DNA from: Pseudomonadota bacterium
GTDB lineage: Bacteria > Pseudomonadota > Alphaproteobacteria > Rs-D84
Direction: 5' to 3'
DNA: 64,000 nt
NCBI GenBank assembly: GCA_023402015.1
Contig: JAEXCU010000001.1
Span: 84,121-148,120 of the forward strand
The position numbers and the translations under genes were made by a program. A model generated the notes under the pieces. It was not told the origin of the DNA. It was given only the letters and a program-made list of their open reading frames with translations, and did no database searches. Shown in pieces: positions 40,938 through 49,533 of the stretch. Each line of letters starts with the position of its first letter. Position 1 is the first letter of the stretch.

Positions 40938-41510
40938 TTATTTTCCCCCGGAAATTTGCTTTAACGCCATTGGGACCAAACGTGCCACGTCCGCACCCGG
41001 ATTGTCTGCAACCAATTTTTGCGCCATATCCACAATATCCAGACGGCGGTATCCCAATGCCTCTAATGCGGCCAATAAATCGGGTAGGGCGCCGCCCGTA
41101 TCTGCACCAAAATCAAATTTAGCGCCACCGACCTTGGCCTTTAATTCCACGATAATTTTTTCGGCAACCTTTTTCCCGACACCCGGTGCGGTGGCAATTG
41201 TTTTTGCATCGCCCGTTGCAATCGCAGACATCAGTGTTTCGGTTTTAATTGTGGACAAAATTGCCAATGCAACCTTGGGCCCCACACCTGATACGCCCGT
41301 CAGCATATTAAACAGGTACTGTCCCGCAATTGTTGTAAAACCAAACAGGCGAAAAGAATCTTCGCGTACAACCGTTTCAATCCACAATGCAACCGTGGAT
41401 TTTGGTGTCAGGTATTCTGGGGTAAAAACCTTGTACCCAACGCCGGCCACCATTAAAATGACAAAACCGTCGCCGATATAGTCAACAATGCCTTGCAATT
41501 TGCCAATCAT
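40938..41510 (-). CDS. ruvA: Holliday junction DNA-binding protein RuvA
   Basis: This 190-residue protein tetramerises around Holliday junctions and loads the RuvB motor. The N-terminal OB fold begins MIGKLQGIVDYIGD. Two HhH motifs are LTGVSGVGPKVALAIL and IATAPGVGKKVAEKII. The C-terminal domain III (LLAALEALGYRRLDI) contacts RuvB. ruvB is not adjacent; mnmE follows instead. It is divergent from yebC. Confidence 0.95.
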   Translation of the reverse strand: MIGKLQGIVDYIGDGFVILMVAGVGYKVFTPEYLTPKSTVALWIETVVREDSFRLFGFTTIAGQYLFNMLTGVSGVGPKVALAILSTIKTETLMSAIATGDAKTIATAPGVGKKVAEKIIVELKAKVGGAKFDFGADTGGALPDLLAALEALGYRRLDIVDMAQKLVADNPGADVARLVPMALKQISGGK

Positions 41511-41560
41511 TTGTTATCCTTTTGGGGTAATTCTAATCTAATAAAAGTAAAAGGTCAAAT

Positions 41561-42277
41561 ATGAGTGGACACAGCAAATGGCACAATATTCAGCACAAAA
41601 AGGGTGCAGTTGATGCCGCGCGCAGTGGGTTGTTTACAAAACTGGCGCGCGAAATTACAATGGCGGCAAAATTGGGTGATAAAAATCCTGATAATAATCC
41701 GCGCCTGCGTTTGGCAATTTTACAGGCACGTAAAAATTCTATGCCGAACGATAATATCAAACGTGCAATTGACAAGGCATCGGGCAGCAATACAGAAAAC
41801 TATGTTGCCGTACGATACGAAGGATATGGTCCAGGCGCCGTTCCTGTTATTGTAGAGGCGTTGACAGATAACCCACGTCGCACTGTGCCGGAAATCCGCA
41901 ATATCTTTGCAAAAAATGGCGGAAATATGGGCGAAGAAGGCAGCGTTGTATTTATGTTTACCCGTGCCGGCCAGATTATGTATCCGGCCACCATTGGCAA
42001 GAGCGAAGATGAAATGATGGAAATCATCATGGATGCAAATGCGGACAATCTGGAAACCAGCGAAGAAGGATTTATCATCACAACAAAGCCTGATGATTTT
42101 ATGACTGTGCAAAAGGCATTGTCAGACAAACTGGGCGAACCAGAAAATGCCGAACTGACATGGATACCAAATATGCCGATGGATTTGGACGACGAAGCAT
42201 ATGCCAAGGTTGAAAAATTGGTGGATGCACTGGACGACAATGATGACGTGCAAAAGGTATTTACCGCCGCCGCATAG
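41561..42277 (+). CDS. YebC/PmpR family protein
   Basis: This 238-residue protein of the YebC family has the invariant start MSGHSKWHNIQHKKGAVDA and the conserved GPGAVPVIVEALTDN and GSVVFMF segments. YebC proteins have been described as DNA-binding regulators and as translation factors for stalled ribosomes. The neighbourhood yebC-ruvC with divergent ruvA is a widely conserved layout. An AAAAGGT site precedes the start. Confidence 0.95.
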   Translation: MSGHSKWHNIQHKKGAVDAARSGLFTKLAREITMAAKLGDKNPDNNPRLRLAILQARKNSMPNDNIKRAIDKASGSNTENYVAVRYEGYGPGAVPVIVEALTDNPRRTVPEIRNIFAKNGGNMGEEGSVVFMFTRAGQIMYPATIGKSEDEMMEIIMDANADNLETSEEGFIITTKPDDFMTVQKALSDKLGEPENAELTWIPNMPMDLDDEAYAKVEKLVDALDDNDDVQKVFTAAA

Positions 42278-42287
42278 GATGCGCCGC

Positions 42288-42316
42288 CAATCCCCGCCAC
42301 ATGCGGGGATTTTTAA
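42288..42316 (+). terminator. Hairpin between yebC and ruvC
   Basis: AATCCCCGC pairs perfectly with GCGGGGATT around CACAT and is followed by TTT. It may attenuate read-through into ruvC, whose ribosome binding site lies just after it. Confidence 0.75.
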
Positions 42317-42330
42317 AATATGGGGAACTG

Positions 42331-42807
42331 ATGACGCGAATATTGGGAATTGATCCGGGATTGTTGCATACGGGATGGGCCGTCGTGGACAGCGTTGGAA
42401 CATCACGTAAATATGTGGCCAGTGGGGTAATTTTGCCACCGGCCAAGTTATCGTTCGCGGAAAGATTGGCGTGCATATTTCGTGGTGTATCCGATTTGTG
42501 TGAAACTTTTTCACCCGACCAATGCAGCATCGAGGTTATATTTGTTAATGTAAATCCTAAAACAACCCTGGTCCTGGGGCAGGCGCGTGCGGCCGCAATT
42601 GTTGCCGTCGCTGCGCGTGATATACCCGTTTACGAATACGAACCGAACAAAATTAAAAAGGCCCTGACATCTGCGGGACATGCCGATAAAGACCAGGTTT
42701 ATAAAATGGTGCGAATTCTGTTGCCGGCCGCGCAACCGAAAACCCCGGACGAAAGTGATGCGATTGCAATCGCACTGGCCCACGCGAATATGACCCGATT
42801 TATATAG
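42331..42807 (+). CDS. ruvC: Crossover junction endodeoxyribonuclease RuvC
   Basis: This 158-residue resolvase cuts Holliday junctions with RuvAB. RNase H-fold acidic residues are in ILGIDPGLLHTG, SIEVIF and the C-terminal PDESDAIAIALAH. The ATG at 42331 has a GGGGAA site; an in-frame ATG at 42301 lies within the preceding hairpin. The end overlaps a convergent small gene by eight bases. Confidence 0.95.
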   Translation: MTRILGIDPGLLHTGWAVVDSVGTSRKYVASGVILPPAKLSFAERLACIFRGVSDLCETFSPDQCSIEVIFVNVNPKTTLVLGQARAAAIVAVAARDIPVYEYEPNKIKKALTSAGHADKDQVYKMVRILLPAAQPKTPDESDAIAIALAHANMTRFI

Positions 42808-43087
42808 ATTCATCCAGCATACATATTTCTGTGTATTCGTATTGGCCACTGGTATCTGTGAACGCTGTATCTGTGGGCGCAAACATAAAACATATCGCGT
42901 CGGGTGATTGTATTGTACATGATGATGCGTTCCCGCAATTGGTATAGTTGGTGGTGCAAGATGATGCCAAAATGATTTCAGGTTGTGTTATTTTTGTATA
43001 TCCAGACGGGCATTGGGTATCCGGTACATCGCATCGTGCGTTCGCAGCGTAAAATACCAACAAAAATATAAATCCTATTTTTTTTAT
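42800..43087 (-). CDS. Small secreted cysteine-rich protein with apparent ATA start
   Basis: A clear signal peptide (KKIGFIFLLVFYAANARC) begins a frame of 95 residues with about nine cysteines in the mature part (CPSGYTK, SSCTTNYTNCGNASSC). No ATG, GTG or TTG is positioned to start it. The only sensible codon is ATA at 43087, eight bases after an AAAGGT site that overlaps the stop of the upstream Cys-rich gene. A non-standard start, translational coupling, or a base error converting ATG to ATA would each explain this. No family is recognised. Confidence 0.5.
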   Translation of the reverse strand: MKKIGFIFLLVFYAANARCDVPDTQCPSGYTKITQPEIILASSCTTNYTNCGNASSCTIQSPDAICFMFAPTDTAFTDTSGQYEYTEICMLDESI

Positions 43088-43097
43088 GGTTTTACCT

Positions 43098-43475
43098 TTA
43101 CTGAATAATATTGTTGATATGAACGGATGCGCCCAGATATGCACATTGGTCCACACATTCGCGTGCGCAGTTTCCGGCCGTAGAGTATGTATTTGCAAAA
43201 CTCCACCTGGAAACCGCAGGTATTATCATCCTGCACCAACAGTTAACATTTTTGGTGGTGTCATCACTGATAGATACGTTTTCGGTTTTTTGACCTGTTG
43301 ATGTGCCACATGCGGCAACACCGCGGATTTGGACGGAATTACATTGTGATACCCAATCTGTCTGATTGTACAGTGATTGGCCAAATGTGCAGTTGGTGAA
43401 CAGTACGCATTTTGTCGCAGCCGGTGCCATTAACGGGACGGCGCAAAATGCGGCCAGTGTTAATAATTTTTTCAT
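43098..43475 (-). CDS. Small secreted cysteine-rich protein
   Basis: This 125-residue protein has a signal peptide (MKKLLTLAAFCAVPLMAPAA) and about ten cysteines in the mature region (NCWCRM, NCARECVDQCAYLG). It has a strong AAGGAAG site. It lies directly upstream of a second small Cys-rich gene, 10 bp apart, and directly downstream of a terminator-ended structured RNA. It is probably a disulphide-stabilised exported protein. No family is recognised. Confidence 0.65.
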   Translation of the reverse strand: MKKLLTLAAFCAVPLMAPAATKCVLFTNCTFGQSLYNQTDWVSQCNSVQIRGVAACGTSTGQKTENVSISDDTTKNVNCWCRMIIPAVSRWSFANTYSTAGNCARECVDQCAYLGASVHINNIIQ

Positions 43476-43499
43476 TTTCTTTCTTCCTTGTGTTTTTTA

Positions 43500-43732
43500 T
43501 AAAAACAAAAACCACCAAATTGGTGGTCGGGAAGTTAGAAAAATCATAACTAGTAATGATCCTGTGGGTTTCGGCGAACCTGTTGTATAACCACAGCCAC
43601 CCGACCTGTTAAGTCGGATTGAAACAAGCGCCAAAATGGCGGATATTTCGTGTTCTGGATACGGCAAAATTTATTTATGCCGGCTAGTTATGGGATTTTC
43701 TAAGTCCCGAACCCACTATCCATATGGATTCA
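43500..43732 (-). ncRNA. Structured RNA candidate, member B of a two-copy family, upstream of Cys-rich genes
   Basis: On the minus strand a transcript of about 230 nt would start near 43732 and end at a terminator ACCACC/GGTGGT (43511-43528) followed by T5. It contains, in plus coordinates, CCCGAACCCAC (43706-43716), which can pair with GTGGGTTTCGG (43564-43574). It also has a GGGA/TCCC hairpin around TTTTCTAAG, an ATCC/GGAT mini-hairpin, CCGAC/GTCGG (43610-43626 region), CGGCA/TGCCG, and CCTGTTGTATAA (43579-43590) inside a TGTGG/CCACA helix. Sequence blocks and helix positions match the element at 20.1-20.27 kb with compensatory changes. The terminator lies 25 bp upstream of the first Cys-rich gene. 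It is not a family I can name. Confidence 0.6.
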
Positions 43733-43738
43733 CTTAAA

Positions 43739-43767
43739 ATTATATCTTAGTGGTATTGTTAAAACAA
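43739..43767 (-). promoter_or_regulatory. Promoter of the 43.6-kb RNA
   Basis: On the minus strand TTGTTT (43767-43762) and TATAAT (43744-43739) are spaced by exactly 17 bp, with the start expected at the conserved AATCCAT block. Confidence 0.75.
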
Positions 43768-43851
43768 GCGTTAAGTTGGATGTGAGTAAATTCAATTTTT
43801 AAAACACATGCTTTGTGGTATAATTAATTTATTGCCAACAAGGAGAAATGC

Positions 43852-44136
43852 ATGAAAAAAGAAATCAACGAATATGAAATGCGCGATACAGTATTGCTGA
43901 CGAAACAGCGGACGTTATTCAGGGCATTTTTTGTAAATATAATTTTGGGCCTGTTGGTGTGGGGATTGACGTATATAACCGGATTTTTGTATTTGGCGGT
44001 TTTACTGACCGGGATATCACCGATGGTTATTTATTTTTCAATAATAAGTGGAATTGCATTGTGGCAAATGTTGGGCGTTTTATTATTCTTGGTGCCGGCA
44101 TTGGCCATTTGGTGGGAACGCAAGATGATTAAATAA
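43852..44136 (+). CDS. Small two-helix membrane protein
   Basis: This 94-residue inner-membrane protein has two hydrophobic helices (about residues 26-50 and 56-87) with charged ends, starting behind an AAGGAG site. No family is recognised. It is a single gene with its own terminator. Confidence 0.65.
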   Translation: MKKEINEYEMRDTVLLTKQRTLFRAFFVNIILGLLVWGLTYITGFLYLAVLLTGISPMVIYFSIISGIALWQMLGVLLFLVPALAIWWERKMIK

Positions 44137-44163
44137 AAAAACGCCCGTTTGGGCGTTTTTTAT
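44137..44163. terminator. Terminator between convergent genes
   Basis: ACGCCC pairs with GGGCGT around GTTT with A- and T-runs, and serves the small membrane protein gene and secB. Confidence 0.85.
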
Positions 44164-44600
44164 TTCGCGTTTGCAGATTGGGTTTGTTTCTGTTCGTACA
44201 GTTGTGCAAAATCCACAGGCTGCATTGCAAATGTTGGGAATCCAGATTCCGATGTCAGACGTGTAATCAGGGCGCGTACCGCCGGGAACAACAATGTCGG
44301 TACATCAATTAACAGGGTACGTTTTTTTACTTCTTCGTCTTTTTCTTCTTCCATTTGTACCAGGCCGGAATATGTTGATTCAATCAAGAAAATGGATTTA
44401 TCGCCGGCTTCCAGTTTTGAATGAACCTTGGTTATCAGGTCAACCATAAACAAATTATTTTCTGCGCCCTTGATTTGAATGTCGATGTTTATTTCCAGTT
44501 TTGCCTGGCCATTGTCCTGTTTAAAGAACAATTCTGGTACGTTTGGACTTTCAAAAGATATATCTTTTAAAAACTGGGAAATAATATTAAATTTTGCCAT
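44160..44600 (-). CDS. secB: Protein-export chaperone SecB
   Basis: This 146-residue chaperone keeps preproteins unfolded and hands them to SecA. It has ISFESPNVPELFF near the N terminus and the conserved LLFPAVRALITRLTSESGFP region near residues 103-122, ending with a short flexible tail. The upstream site is AAAAAGGAG. The family is largely proteobacterial, supporting the phylum assignment. Confidence 0.94.
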   Translation of the reverse strand: MAKFNIISQFLKDISFESPNVPELFFKQDNGQAKLEINIDIQIKGAENNLFMVDLITKVHSKLEAGDKSIFLIESTYSGLVQMEEEKDEEVKKRTLLIDVPTLLFPAVRALITRLTSESGFPTFAMQPVDFAQLYEQKQTQSANAK

Positions 44601-44682
44601 TGCGTTTGCTCCTTTTTTTGCGCATCATTTTATGGTAATATAGCATTATAAATAATATTTACAAGTGGGGGGAATAATAAAA

Positions 44683-45786
44683 ATGGCACATTTTTTTAAT
44701 TTGGGAATCGTGCGCGGGATTTTTGCGGTTTTTTGCGCGTTCGCGTTGGCATCATGCGATCTGTCCACCCCAACAATCAGTGGCGATAATTCTGTGGTGC
44801 CGGCAAACCTGAAACGTGTTTCATATGATGATTTGCCCGGTTGGCGCGATGATGACGTACGATATGCCTTGCAGGCATTTCGCAACACGTGCAAGGCGAA
44901 AATTCAATACACCGGTCGTGTTGTCCCCGACCGCGCATTAATGGAAGAAAAATGTCGTATGTTGCCGTCCGCATCTGCCGATATCGCGACGGTGCGTGCA
45001 TGGTTTGAATCAAATTTCCAACCGTATCAGATTTATAATGACAATGGCACGAAAACCGGCACATATACAGGATATTATTCCCCGGTTATACCCGCATGCC
45101 GCACACAAACGGCCCAGTGTAATGAACCACTGATGGGGGTTCCGACCGATGGACGCAATTACAAAGGCGTTGCAAAAAAAGACATCGTTGAAAAGAAAAT
45201 TGGCCGCGTGCTGTATTGGGCGAACATAGTGGACGTTCAAAATATCCAGATTCAGGGCAGTGGCATGTTGAAAATGGAAGATGGTTCTTTGGTCAAACTG
45301 AACTTTGCCGCCGTGAATGACATGCCGTTTAAATCAATTGGCGAAGAATTGCGTCGTCGTGGTATTCGCCCCGACGGTGGTTATTCTGCGGACGCCGTAT
45401 GGCAACATTTAAAGAAAAATCCGGCATTGGCCAAAGATGTGATTTATAAAAACCCGCGTTATGTATATTTTTATGAATCTGTTCCGCCGGATGTAATTGG
45501 TAAATTGGGAACACCGCTGTCCAAAATCCGTTCCATTGCAATGGACGATGACATATACACATTGGGAATGCCGGTGTATATCAGCACAAACCTGTCCGAC
45601 GGCCGCAGATTCCGCCGCCTGATGATTGCACAGGATACCGGCAGTGCCATTCGTGGTTGGATACGCGCGGATATATTCTTTGGCAAAGGCGAAGAAGCAT
45701 ACAAATTTGCACATGGCCAACATGCCCAGGGTGAAATGTTTATCTTAATGCCCAAAGAATACAGTTATGTCAAACCAACCGAATAA
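44683..45786 (+). CDS. mltA: Membrane-bound lytic murein transglycosylase A
   Basis: This 367-residue lipoprotein (lipobox LASC near residue 25) cleaves glycan strands of peptidoglycan to 1,6-anhydro ends. The MltA domain contains GTYTGYYSPVIPA and QGSGMLKMEDG. A 3D domain follows with AQDTGSAIRGWIRADIFFG, carrying the catalytic Asp. ATG 44683 follows a GGGGGGAA site; a GTG at 44665 is less likely. It overlaps the DUF721 gene by 20 bases, an arrangement common in alphaproteobacteria. Confidence 0.92.
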   Translation: MAHFFNLGIVRGIFAVFCAFALASCDLSTPTISGDNSVVPANLKRVSYDDLPGWRDDDVRYALQAFRNTCKAKIQYTGRVVPDRALMEEKCRMLPSASADIATVRAWFESNFQPYQIYNDNGTKTGTYTGYYSPVIPACRTQTAQCNEPLMGVPTDGRNYKGVAKKDIVEKKIGRVLYWANIVDVQNIQIQGSGMLKMEDGSLVKLNFAAVNDMPFKSIGEELRRRGIRPDGGYSADAVWQHLKKNPALAKDVIYKNPRYVYFYESVPPDVIGKLGTPLSKIRSIAMDDDIYTLGMPVYISTNLSDGRRFRRLMIAQDTGSAIRGWIRADIFFGKGEEAYKFAHGQHAQGEMFILMPKEYSYVKPTE

Positions 45787-46096
45787 ATTTAATAACCGCC
45801 TGGCGCGCCCCCAAACAATTGGGGGGGCGATTGGTGGATTGTTGCGCATGTTTGGGGCGCGCGCATCTGATGCAGATTTGGCCGCGCGTTGGGATGAAAT
45901 AATGGGGCCGGAAATTGCGGCGATTGCGCGGTTGGCCGCATTGCGCAAAACGCGCGACAATAAATATGTTGTTGCAATCCGACCCGCGAACCCGGCTTTT
46001 GCATTACAATTATCATACAGCGCAGATGAAATAACATCCCGTATAAACAAATACTTTGGATATGCGGCGGTGGAAAAAATCAGTTTCAGAAAATAA
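45767..46096 (+). CDS. DUF721/DciA-like protein
   Basis: This 109-residue protein matches the DUF721 pattern: LARWDEIMGPEIA-like entry (AARWDEIMGPEIAAIARL) and a C-terminal strand-rich region (YVVAIRPANPAFALQLSY). DciA-type members load the replicative helicase DnaB; whether this one does so is inference. It is translationally coupled to mltA. Confidence 0.75.
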   Translation: MSNQPNKFNNRLARPQTIGGAIGGLLRMFGARASDADLAARWDEIMGPEIAAIARLAALRKTRDNKYVVAIRPANPAFALQLSYSADEITSRINKYFGYAAVEKISFRK

Positions 46097-46099
46097 AAA

Positions 46100-46180
46100 A
46101 TGATAACACTGGGTGCATTGGCGATTATCGTCGTCTTTATCATTGTTGTAATAATTGTTTCAGATGCGCGTAATTTATGA
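46100..46180 (+). CDS. 26-residue single-helix membrane peptide
   Basis: A short frame starts at ATG 46100, three bases after the DUF721 stop, and encodes one very hydrophobic helix (LGALAIIVVFIIVVIIVS) followed by DARNL. The preceding sequence is A-rich without a strong site, so expression would depend on coupling. It could be a small membrane protein or a chance frame. Confidence 0.4.
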   Translation: MITLGALAIIVVFIIVVIIVSDARNL

Positions 46181-46209
46181 TATTATTTCACGGCAATAAA
46201 AAGGTGTTC

Positions 46210-47394
46210 ATGGCCAAAGATAAATACATTTCAATGCGCGAAAATGTCAGTGGGTTTTCTTTTGCAAACCTGGGGATTTTTACTGGGTTTGCGGACGGAA
46301 TTTATAACGCGATTTATTCGTTGGTTATTTTGGAAATATTTCGTTCGTCGGCAATTGTTGGTTTGTACGTTGCGCTGTATTCCGCATTCTGCATGGTGGT
46401 CGGATTATTTGCCAATGAATTGTTTCGCCAATTTTCCAAGGTCAAAGTATTTTATTTTTCTGTTCTGATGTTGGCCGCATGTTATGCGATGATGAGTTTT
46501 TCAATCCGTCCCATGACATTTATCACATTGGATTTTACCAGTGGTATTGCAATAACATTGGTTGGGGTGTTAATACCGCTGTTTATGTCAGATTTTTCCG
46601 GAAAAATCGGAATGGCGAAATTAAATTCCCGTTATCATTTATGGTTAAATATCGGTGCGTTGTTTGCGCCGATGATTGCGGTTGCAATTGCGGGCCAGTT
46701 TGGAAATCGGGCCGCGTTTATGGCATCTGCGGTTATATACCTGGCATGCTGGGGGTTCTTTAAATATTATCGCATTGTTCAGGAAGATAAACAGATTAAG
46801 CCTGTGGACCCGCGCAAAACGTTTCGTGCGCTGTGGAAAAATACGCTGGCGTTTTTCCGTCGGCCCGGGATGACGCGCGCATATATTGTGAATTTTGGAT
46901 ATTATTCCCTGCGCGCGATGCGGTATTTGTATGTGCCAATTGTCGTGATAGAGAACGGATTTTCCAAAGATACATTGGGTTGGGTTTTAACCCTGGGGAT
47001 TATTCCGTACCTGATATTGTCAGAACTGATGGGGCATTTGGTTCGTCGTTTTGGCAAGAAAGTATGGTTAATGACAGGATTTTTATCATTTGCCGCGTTT
47101 TCTGTGCTGGCCACATTTACGAGTGGTTATCCGTTGCTGGCAATCTTTATCATGTGGCAGGTTTCGGGCGCATTAATGGAATCTGTGCATGATTTGTTGT
47201 TCTTTGATACAACCAAAAAAAGTGAACAGACTAAATTTTACGGTGTATTTCGTACCAGTGTTAATCTGCCCAACGTAATTGCCCCAATTTTGGGCGCGGC
47301 ATGCATTACGATGTTTGGTGGAACGTCCGCCGTTTGGATTGTAACGGCGGTAATCGGCGTATTGTCTGCGGCGGTATTGGTCGCCAAAAAATAA
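46210..47394 (+). CDS. Major facilitator superfamily transporter
   Basis: This 394-residue polytopic protein has about eleven or twelve hydrophobic helices, a charged central loop (RIVQEDKQIKPVDPRKTFRA, about residues 190-209) between two six-helix halves, and a conserved-looking opening GFSFANLGIFTGFADGIYNA. The substrate is unknown. The ATG at 46210 follows AAAAGGTG; an upstream in-frame ATG at 46177 overlaps the small peptide gene and lacks a site. Confidence 0.85.
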   Translation: MAKDKYISMRENVSGFSFANLGIFTGFADGIYNAIYSLVILEIFRSSAIVGLYVALYSAFCMVVGLFANELFRQFSKVKVFYFSVLMLAACYAMMSFSIRPMTFITLDFTSGIAITLVGVLIPLFMSDFSGKIGMAKLNSRYHLWLNIGALFAPMIAVAIAGQFGNRAAFMASAVIYLACWGFFKYYRIVQEDKQIKPVDPRKTFRALWKNTLAFFRRPGMTRAYIVNFGYYSLRAMRYLYVPIVVIENGFSKDTLGWVLTLGIIPYLILSELMGHLVRRFGKKVWLMTGFLSFAAFSVLATFTSGYPLLAIFIMWQVSGALMESVHDLLFFDTTKKSEQTKFYGVFRTSVNLPNVIAPILGAACITMFGGTSAVWIVTAVIGVLSAAVLVAKK

Positions 47395-47427
47395 ATTTTG
47401 TACCGGGCGTGTTTCCTATTATTTTCA

Positions 47428-47456
47428 TTGCGTGAACGCATTTTTCTTTGTATGAT
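47428..47456 (+). promoter_or_regulatory. Promoter of recA
   Basis: TTGCGT (47428-47433) and TATGAT (47451-47456) are spaced by 17 bp. No alphaproteobacterial SOS box (GTTC-N7-GTTC) is visible around it. Confidence 0.6.
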
Positions 47457-47482
47457 TTCAGGGACAATAAAAGGGGAAATTT

Positions 47483-48571
47483 ATGGCAAAGAAAGAAGTA
47501 GTTAAAGACGCAGCCGCATCGGCAAAAAATCCTGCGCTGGAATCGGCGTTGGCACAAATTCAAAAGCAATTTGGCAAAGAAGCAATAATGAAAATGGGCG
47601 ACGGTTCCCAACAAAATATCGAAGCGATATCGTCAGGGTCCTTGGGGCTGGACATCGCATTGGGAATTGGTGGGTATCCACGCGGTCGCATTGTTGAAAT
47701 TTATGGCCCGGAAAGTTCTGGGAAAACAACGCTGGCACTGCATGCCGTGGCCGAGGCACAAAAAAAGGGCGGCACGTGCGCATATATTGACGCGGAAAAT
47801 GCGCTGGACCCGTCGTATGCGAAAAAATTGGGTGTTAACGTTTCTGATTTAATTATATCTCAACCCGATTCCGGCGAACAGGCATTGGAAATTGCGGACA
47901 CGCTGATAAAATCTGGTGCGGTTGATGTTGTCGTGATTGATTCTGTTGCGGCATTGGTGCCACGCGCAGAATTAGAAGGAAACATTGGTGATTCATTCGT
48001 TGGAACAACCGCGCGTTTAATGTCGCAAAGTTTGAAAAAACTGGCCGGGTCTGTATCGCGCAGCAACACATTGCTGATATTCATCAACCAGATTCGTATG
48101 AAAATCGGCGTTATGTTTGGAAATCCAGAAACAACGTCTGGTGGAAATGCGTTAAAGTTCTATGCGTCTGTGCGTCTGGATATCCGCCGTACAGGCCAGA
48201 TTAAAGACAAAGAAAATGTTGTTGGTAATGAAACCCGGGTGAAAGTTGTTAAGAACAAGGTCGCGCCACCGTTCCGTACAGTGGATTTTAAAATCATGTA
48301 TGGCGAAGGCATTTCGCGTATCAGTGAAATCTTGGACATGGGTGTGAAATACGACCTGATTGAAAAGGCAGGCAGTTTTTATTCATACAACAATGAACGT
48401 ATGGGCCAGGGCGAGGCGAATGCCCGTACATGGCTGAAAGAACACGAAGATGTTCAAAAAGAACTGTTGGATAAAATCATGTCGCGTGCAAACGGAATTG
48501 CCGAAGAAATGACAACCGGTCCGTCTGACGATGATGCGGCAGATGACGATATTTTACCAAGCGACGAATAA
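47483..48571 (+). CDS. recA: Recombinase RecA
   Basis: This 362-residue strand-exchange protein has Walker A GPESSGKTT, VVVIDSVAALVPRAELEG, the L2-region GNALKFYASVRLDIRR, and an acidic C-terminal tail (DDDAADDDILPSDE). The start is preceded by AAAAGGGG. No LexA-type operator is seen, so damage control of recA may differ here. The glycosyltransferase cluster begins 40 bp downstream. Confidence 0.97.
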   Translation: MAKKEVVKDAAASAKNPALESALAQIQKQFGKEAIMKMGDGSQQNIEAISSGSLGLDIALGIGGYPRGRIVEIYGPESSGKTTLALHAVAEAQKKGGTCAYIDAENALDPSYAKKLGVNVSDLIISQPDSGEQALEIADTLIKSGAVDVVVIDSVAALVPRAELEGNIGDSFVGTTARLMSQSLKKLAGSVSRSNTLLIFINQIRMKIGVMFGNPETTSGGNALKFYASVRLDIRRTGQIKDKENVVGNETRVKVVKNKVAPPFRTVDFKIMYGEGISRISEILDMGVKYDLIEKAGSFYSYNNERMGQGEANARTWLKEHEDVQKELLDKIMSRANGIAEEMTTGPSDDDAADDDILPSDE

Positions 48572-48611
48572 TAATTCGTCGCATCGGATGAATATAATCT
48601 AAGGGGGCAAA

Positions 48612-49520
48612 ATGAAACTTAGCAGAACATTGGCGCTGACGGACATTGTGTTGCGTGCGCATATATTAAACCCGTTGTGGTGGTCCCGCGACCGTCGTCG
48701 CGACCGTCGTTGCGATGTCGCCGCCCAGGCGATACCCCAATATCTGAAACGATATGTTCCGGCCCCCGGCACAATTGCCGAAGAAACGCCAATCAAAGAC
48801 GATGCGCATGATAAAGTATTCATGTTTTGGGATTACAGACCCATGCCGCCTTTGGTTGATGCATGCATGCGCGCGGCGCCAAAAAACCTGAAACAGGAAG
48901 TTTTGTTATTAAACGAAAAAAAGATGTTTAATTACATTGACTTGCCGGGCGTTATAATTGACAAGCAACGCAAAGGCCAAATCGGAATTGCGCATTTCTT
49001 GGATATTTGTCGTGTGGAATTGTTGCATAACCATGGTGGTTTCTGGTTGGATGCGACCGGTTTTGCAACCGCCCCGATTCCGCAATGGATTGTGGACCAG
49101 GATTTCTTTGTATATATGGCGGGTACACATGTTGGCCAGGCATACAGTTATATACAAAATTGTTTTATCCGCGCACGTCGTGGGTCATATCTGTTAAATG
49201 CGTGGCGCCAGGTTATACATAATTTCTGGTTAAATGAACCACGCGAATTTGACTATTTCATGCATCAATTGATGTTCAAGGCGTTGGTCCAAAACGACCC
49301 GGTGGCGGCCAAGTATTTTTCCGAAATGCCGCATGTTGACCAGGATCCAACACATGCACTGTGGTGGACGATTGCAAACGAACCATTCAGTCAAGAATTA
49401 TTCGAAAAATATACGTCCGGCGCGTTCTTTCAGAAAACGACATATAACAGTCCATGGGCAAAAAATCCAATCCCGGGCAGTATCGCCGACGTTATGATTA
49501 ACAAAATGTACAAAGACTAA
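48612..49520 (+). CDS. Capsular polysaccharide synthesis-type glycosyltransferase (GT32-like)
   Basis: This 302-residue protein contains HFLDICRVELLHNHGGFWLDATGF (split across residues 125-149), the 'D-x-x-R...GG-x-x-x-D' core of sugar transferases with a DxD-like site. VFMFWDYRPMPPLVDACMRA at about residue 70 matches the start of the Caps_synth fold. The substrate is unknown. It is the first of three co-directional glycosyltransferase genes and follows a GGGGGC site. Confidence 0.75.
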   Translation: MKLSRTLALTDIVLRAHILNPLWWSRDRRRDRRCDVAAQAIPQYLKRYVPAPGTIAEETPIKDDAHDKVFMFWDYRPMPPLVDACMRAAPKNLKQEVLLLNEKKMFNYIDLPGVIIDKQRKGQIGIAHFLDICRVELLHNHGGFWLDATGFATAPIPQWIVDQDFFVYMAGTHVGQAYSYIQNCFIRARRGSYLLNAWRQVIHNFWLNEPREFDYFMHQLMFKALVQNDPVAAKYFSEMPHVDQDPTHALWWTIANEPFSQELFEKYTSGAFFQKTTYNSPWAKNPIPGSIADVMINKMYKD

Positions 49521-49533
49521 AAAGGGGACATTT

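Noticed and set aside
43476..43851. tmRNA or RNase P RNA at 43.6 kb
   Set aside because: No tag-peptide frame, tRNA-like end or RNase P core signature was recognised.
47395..47482. LexA/SOS operator upstream of recA
   Set aside because: Neither GTTC-N7-GTTC nor a CTG-N10-CAG-type box is present; only a GAAC sits near the -35.
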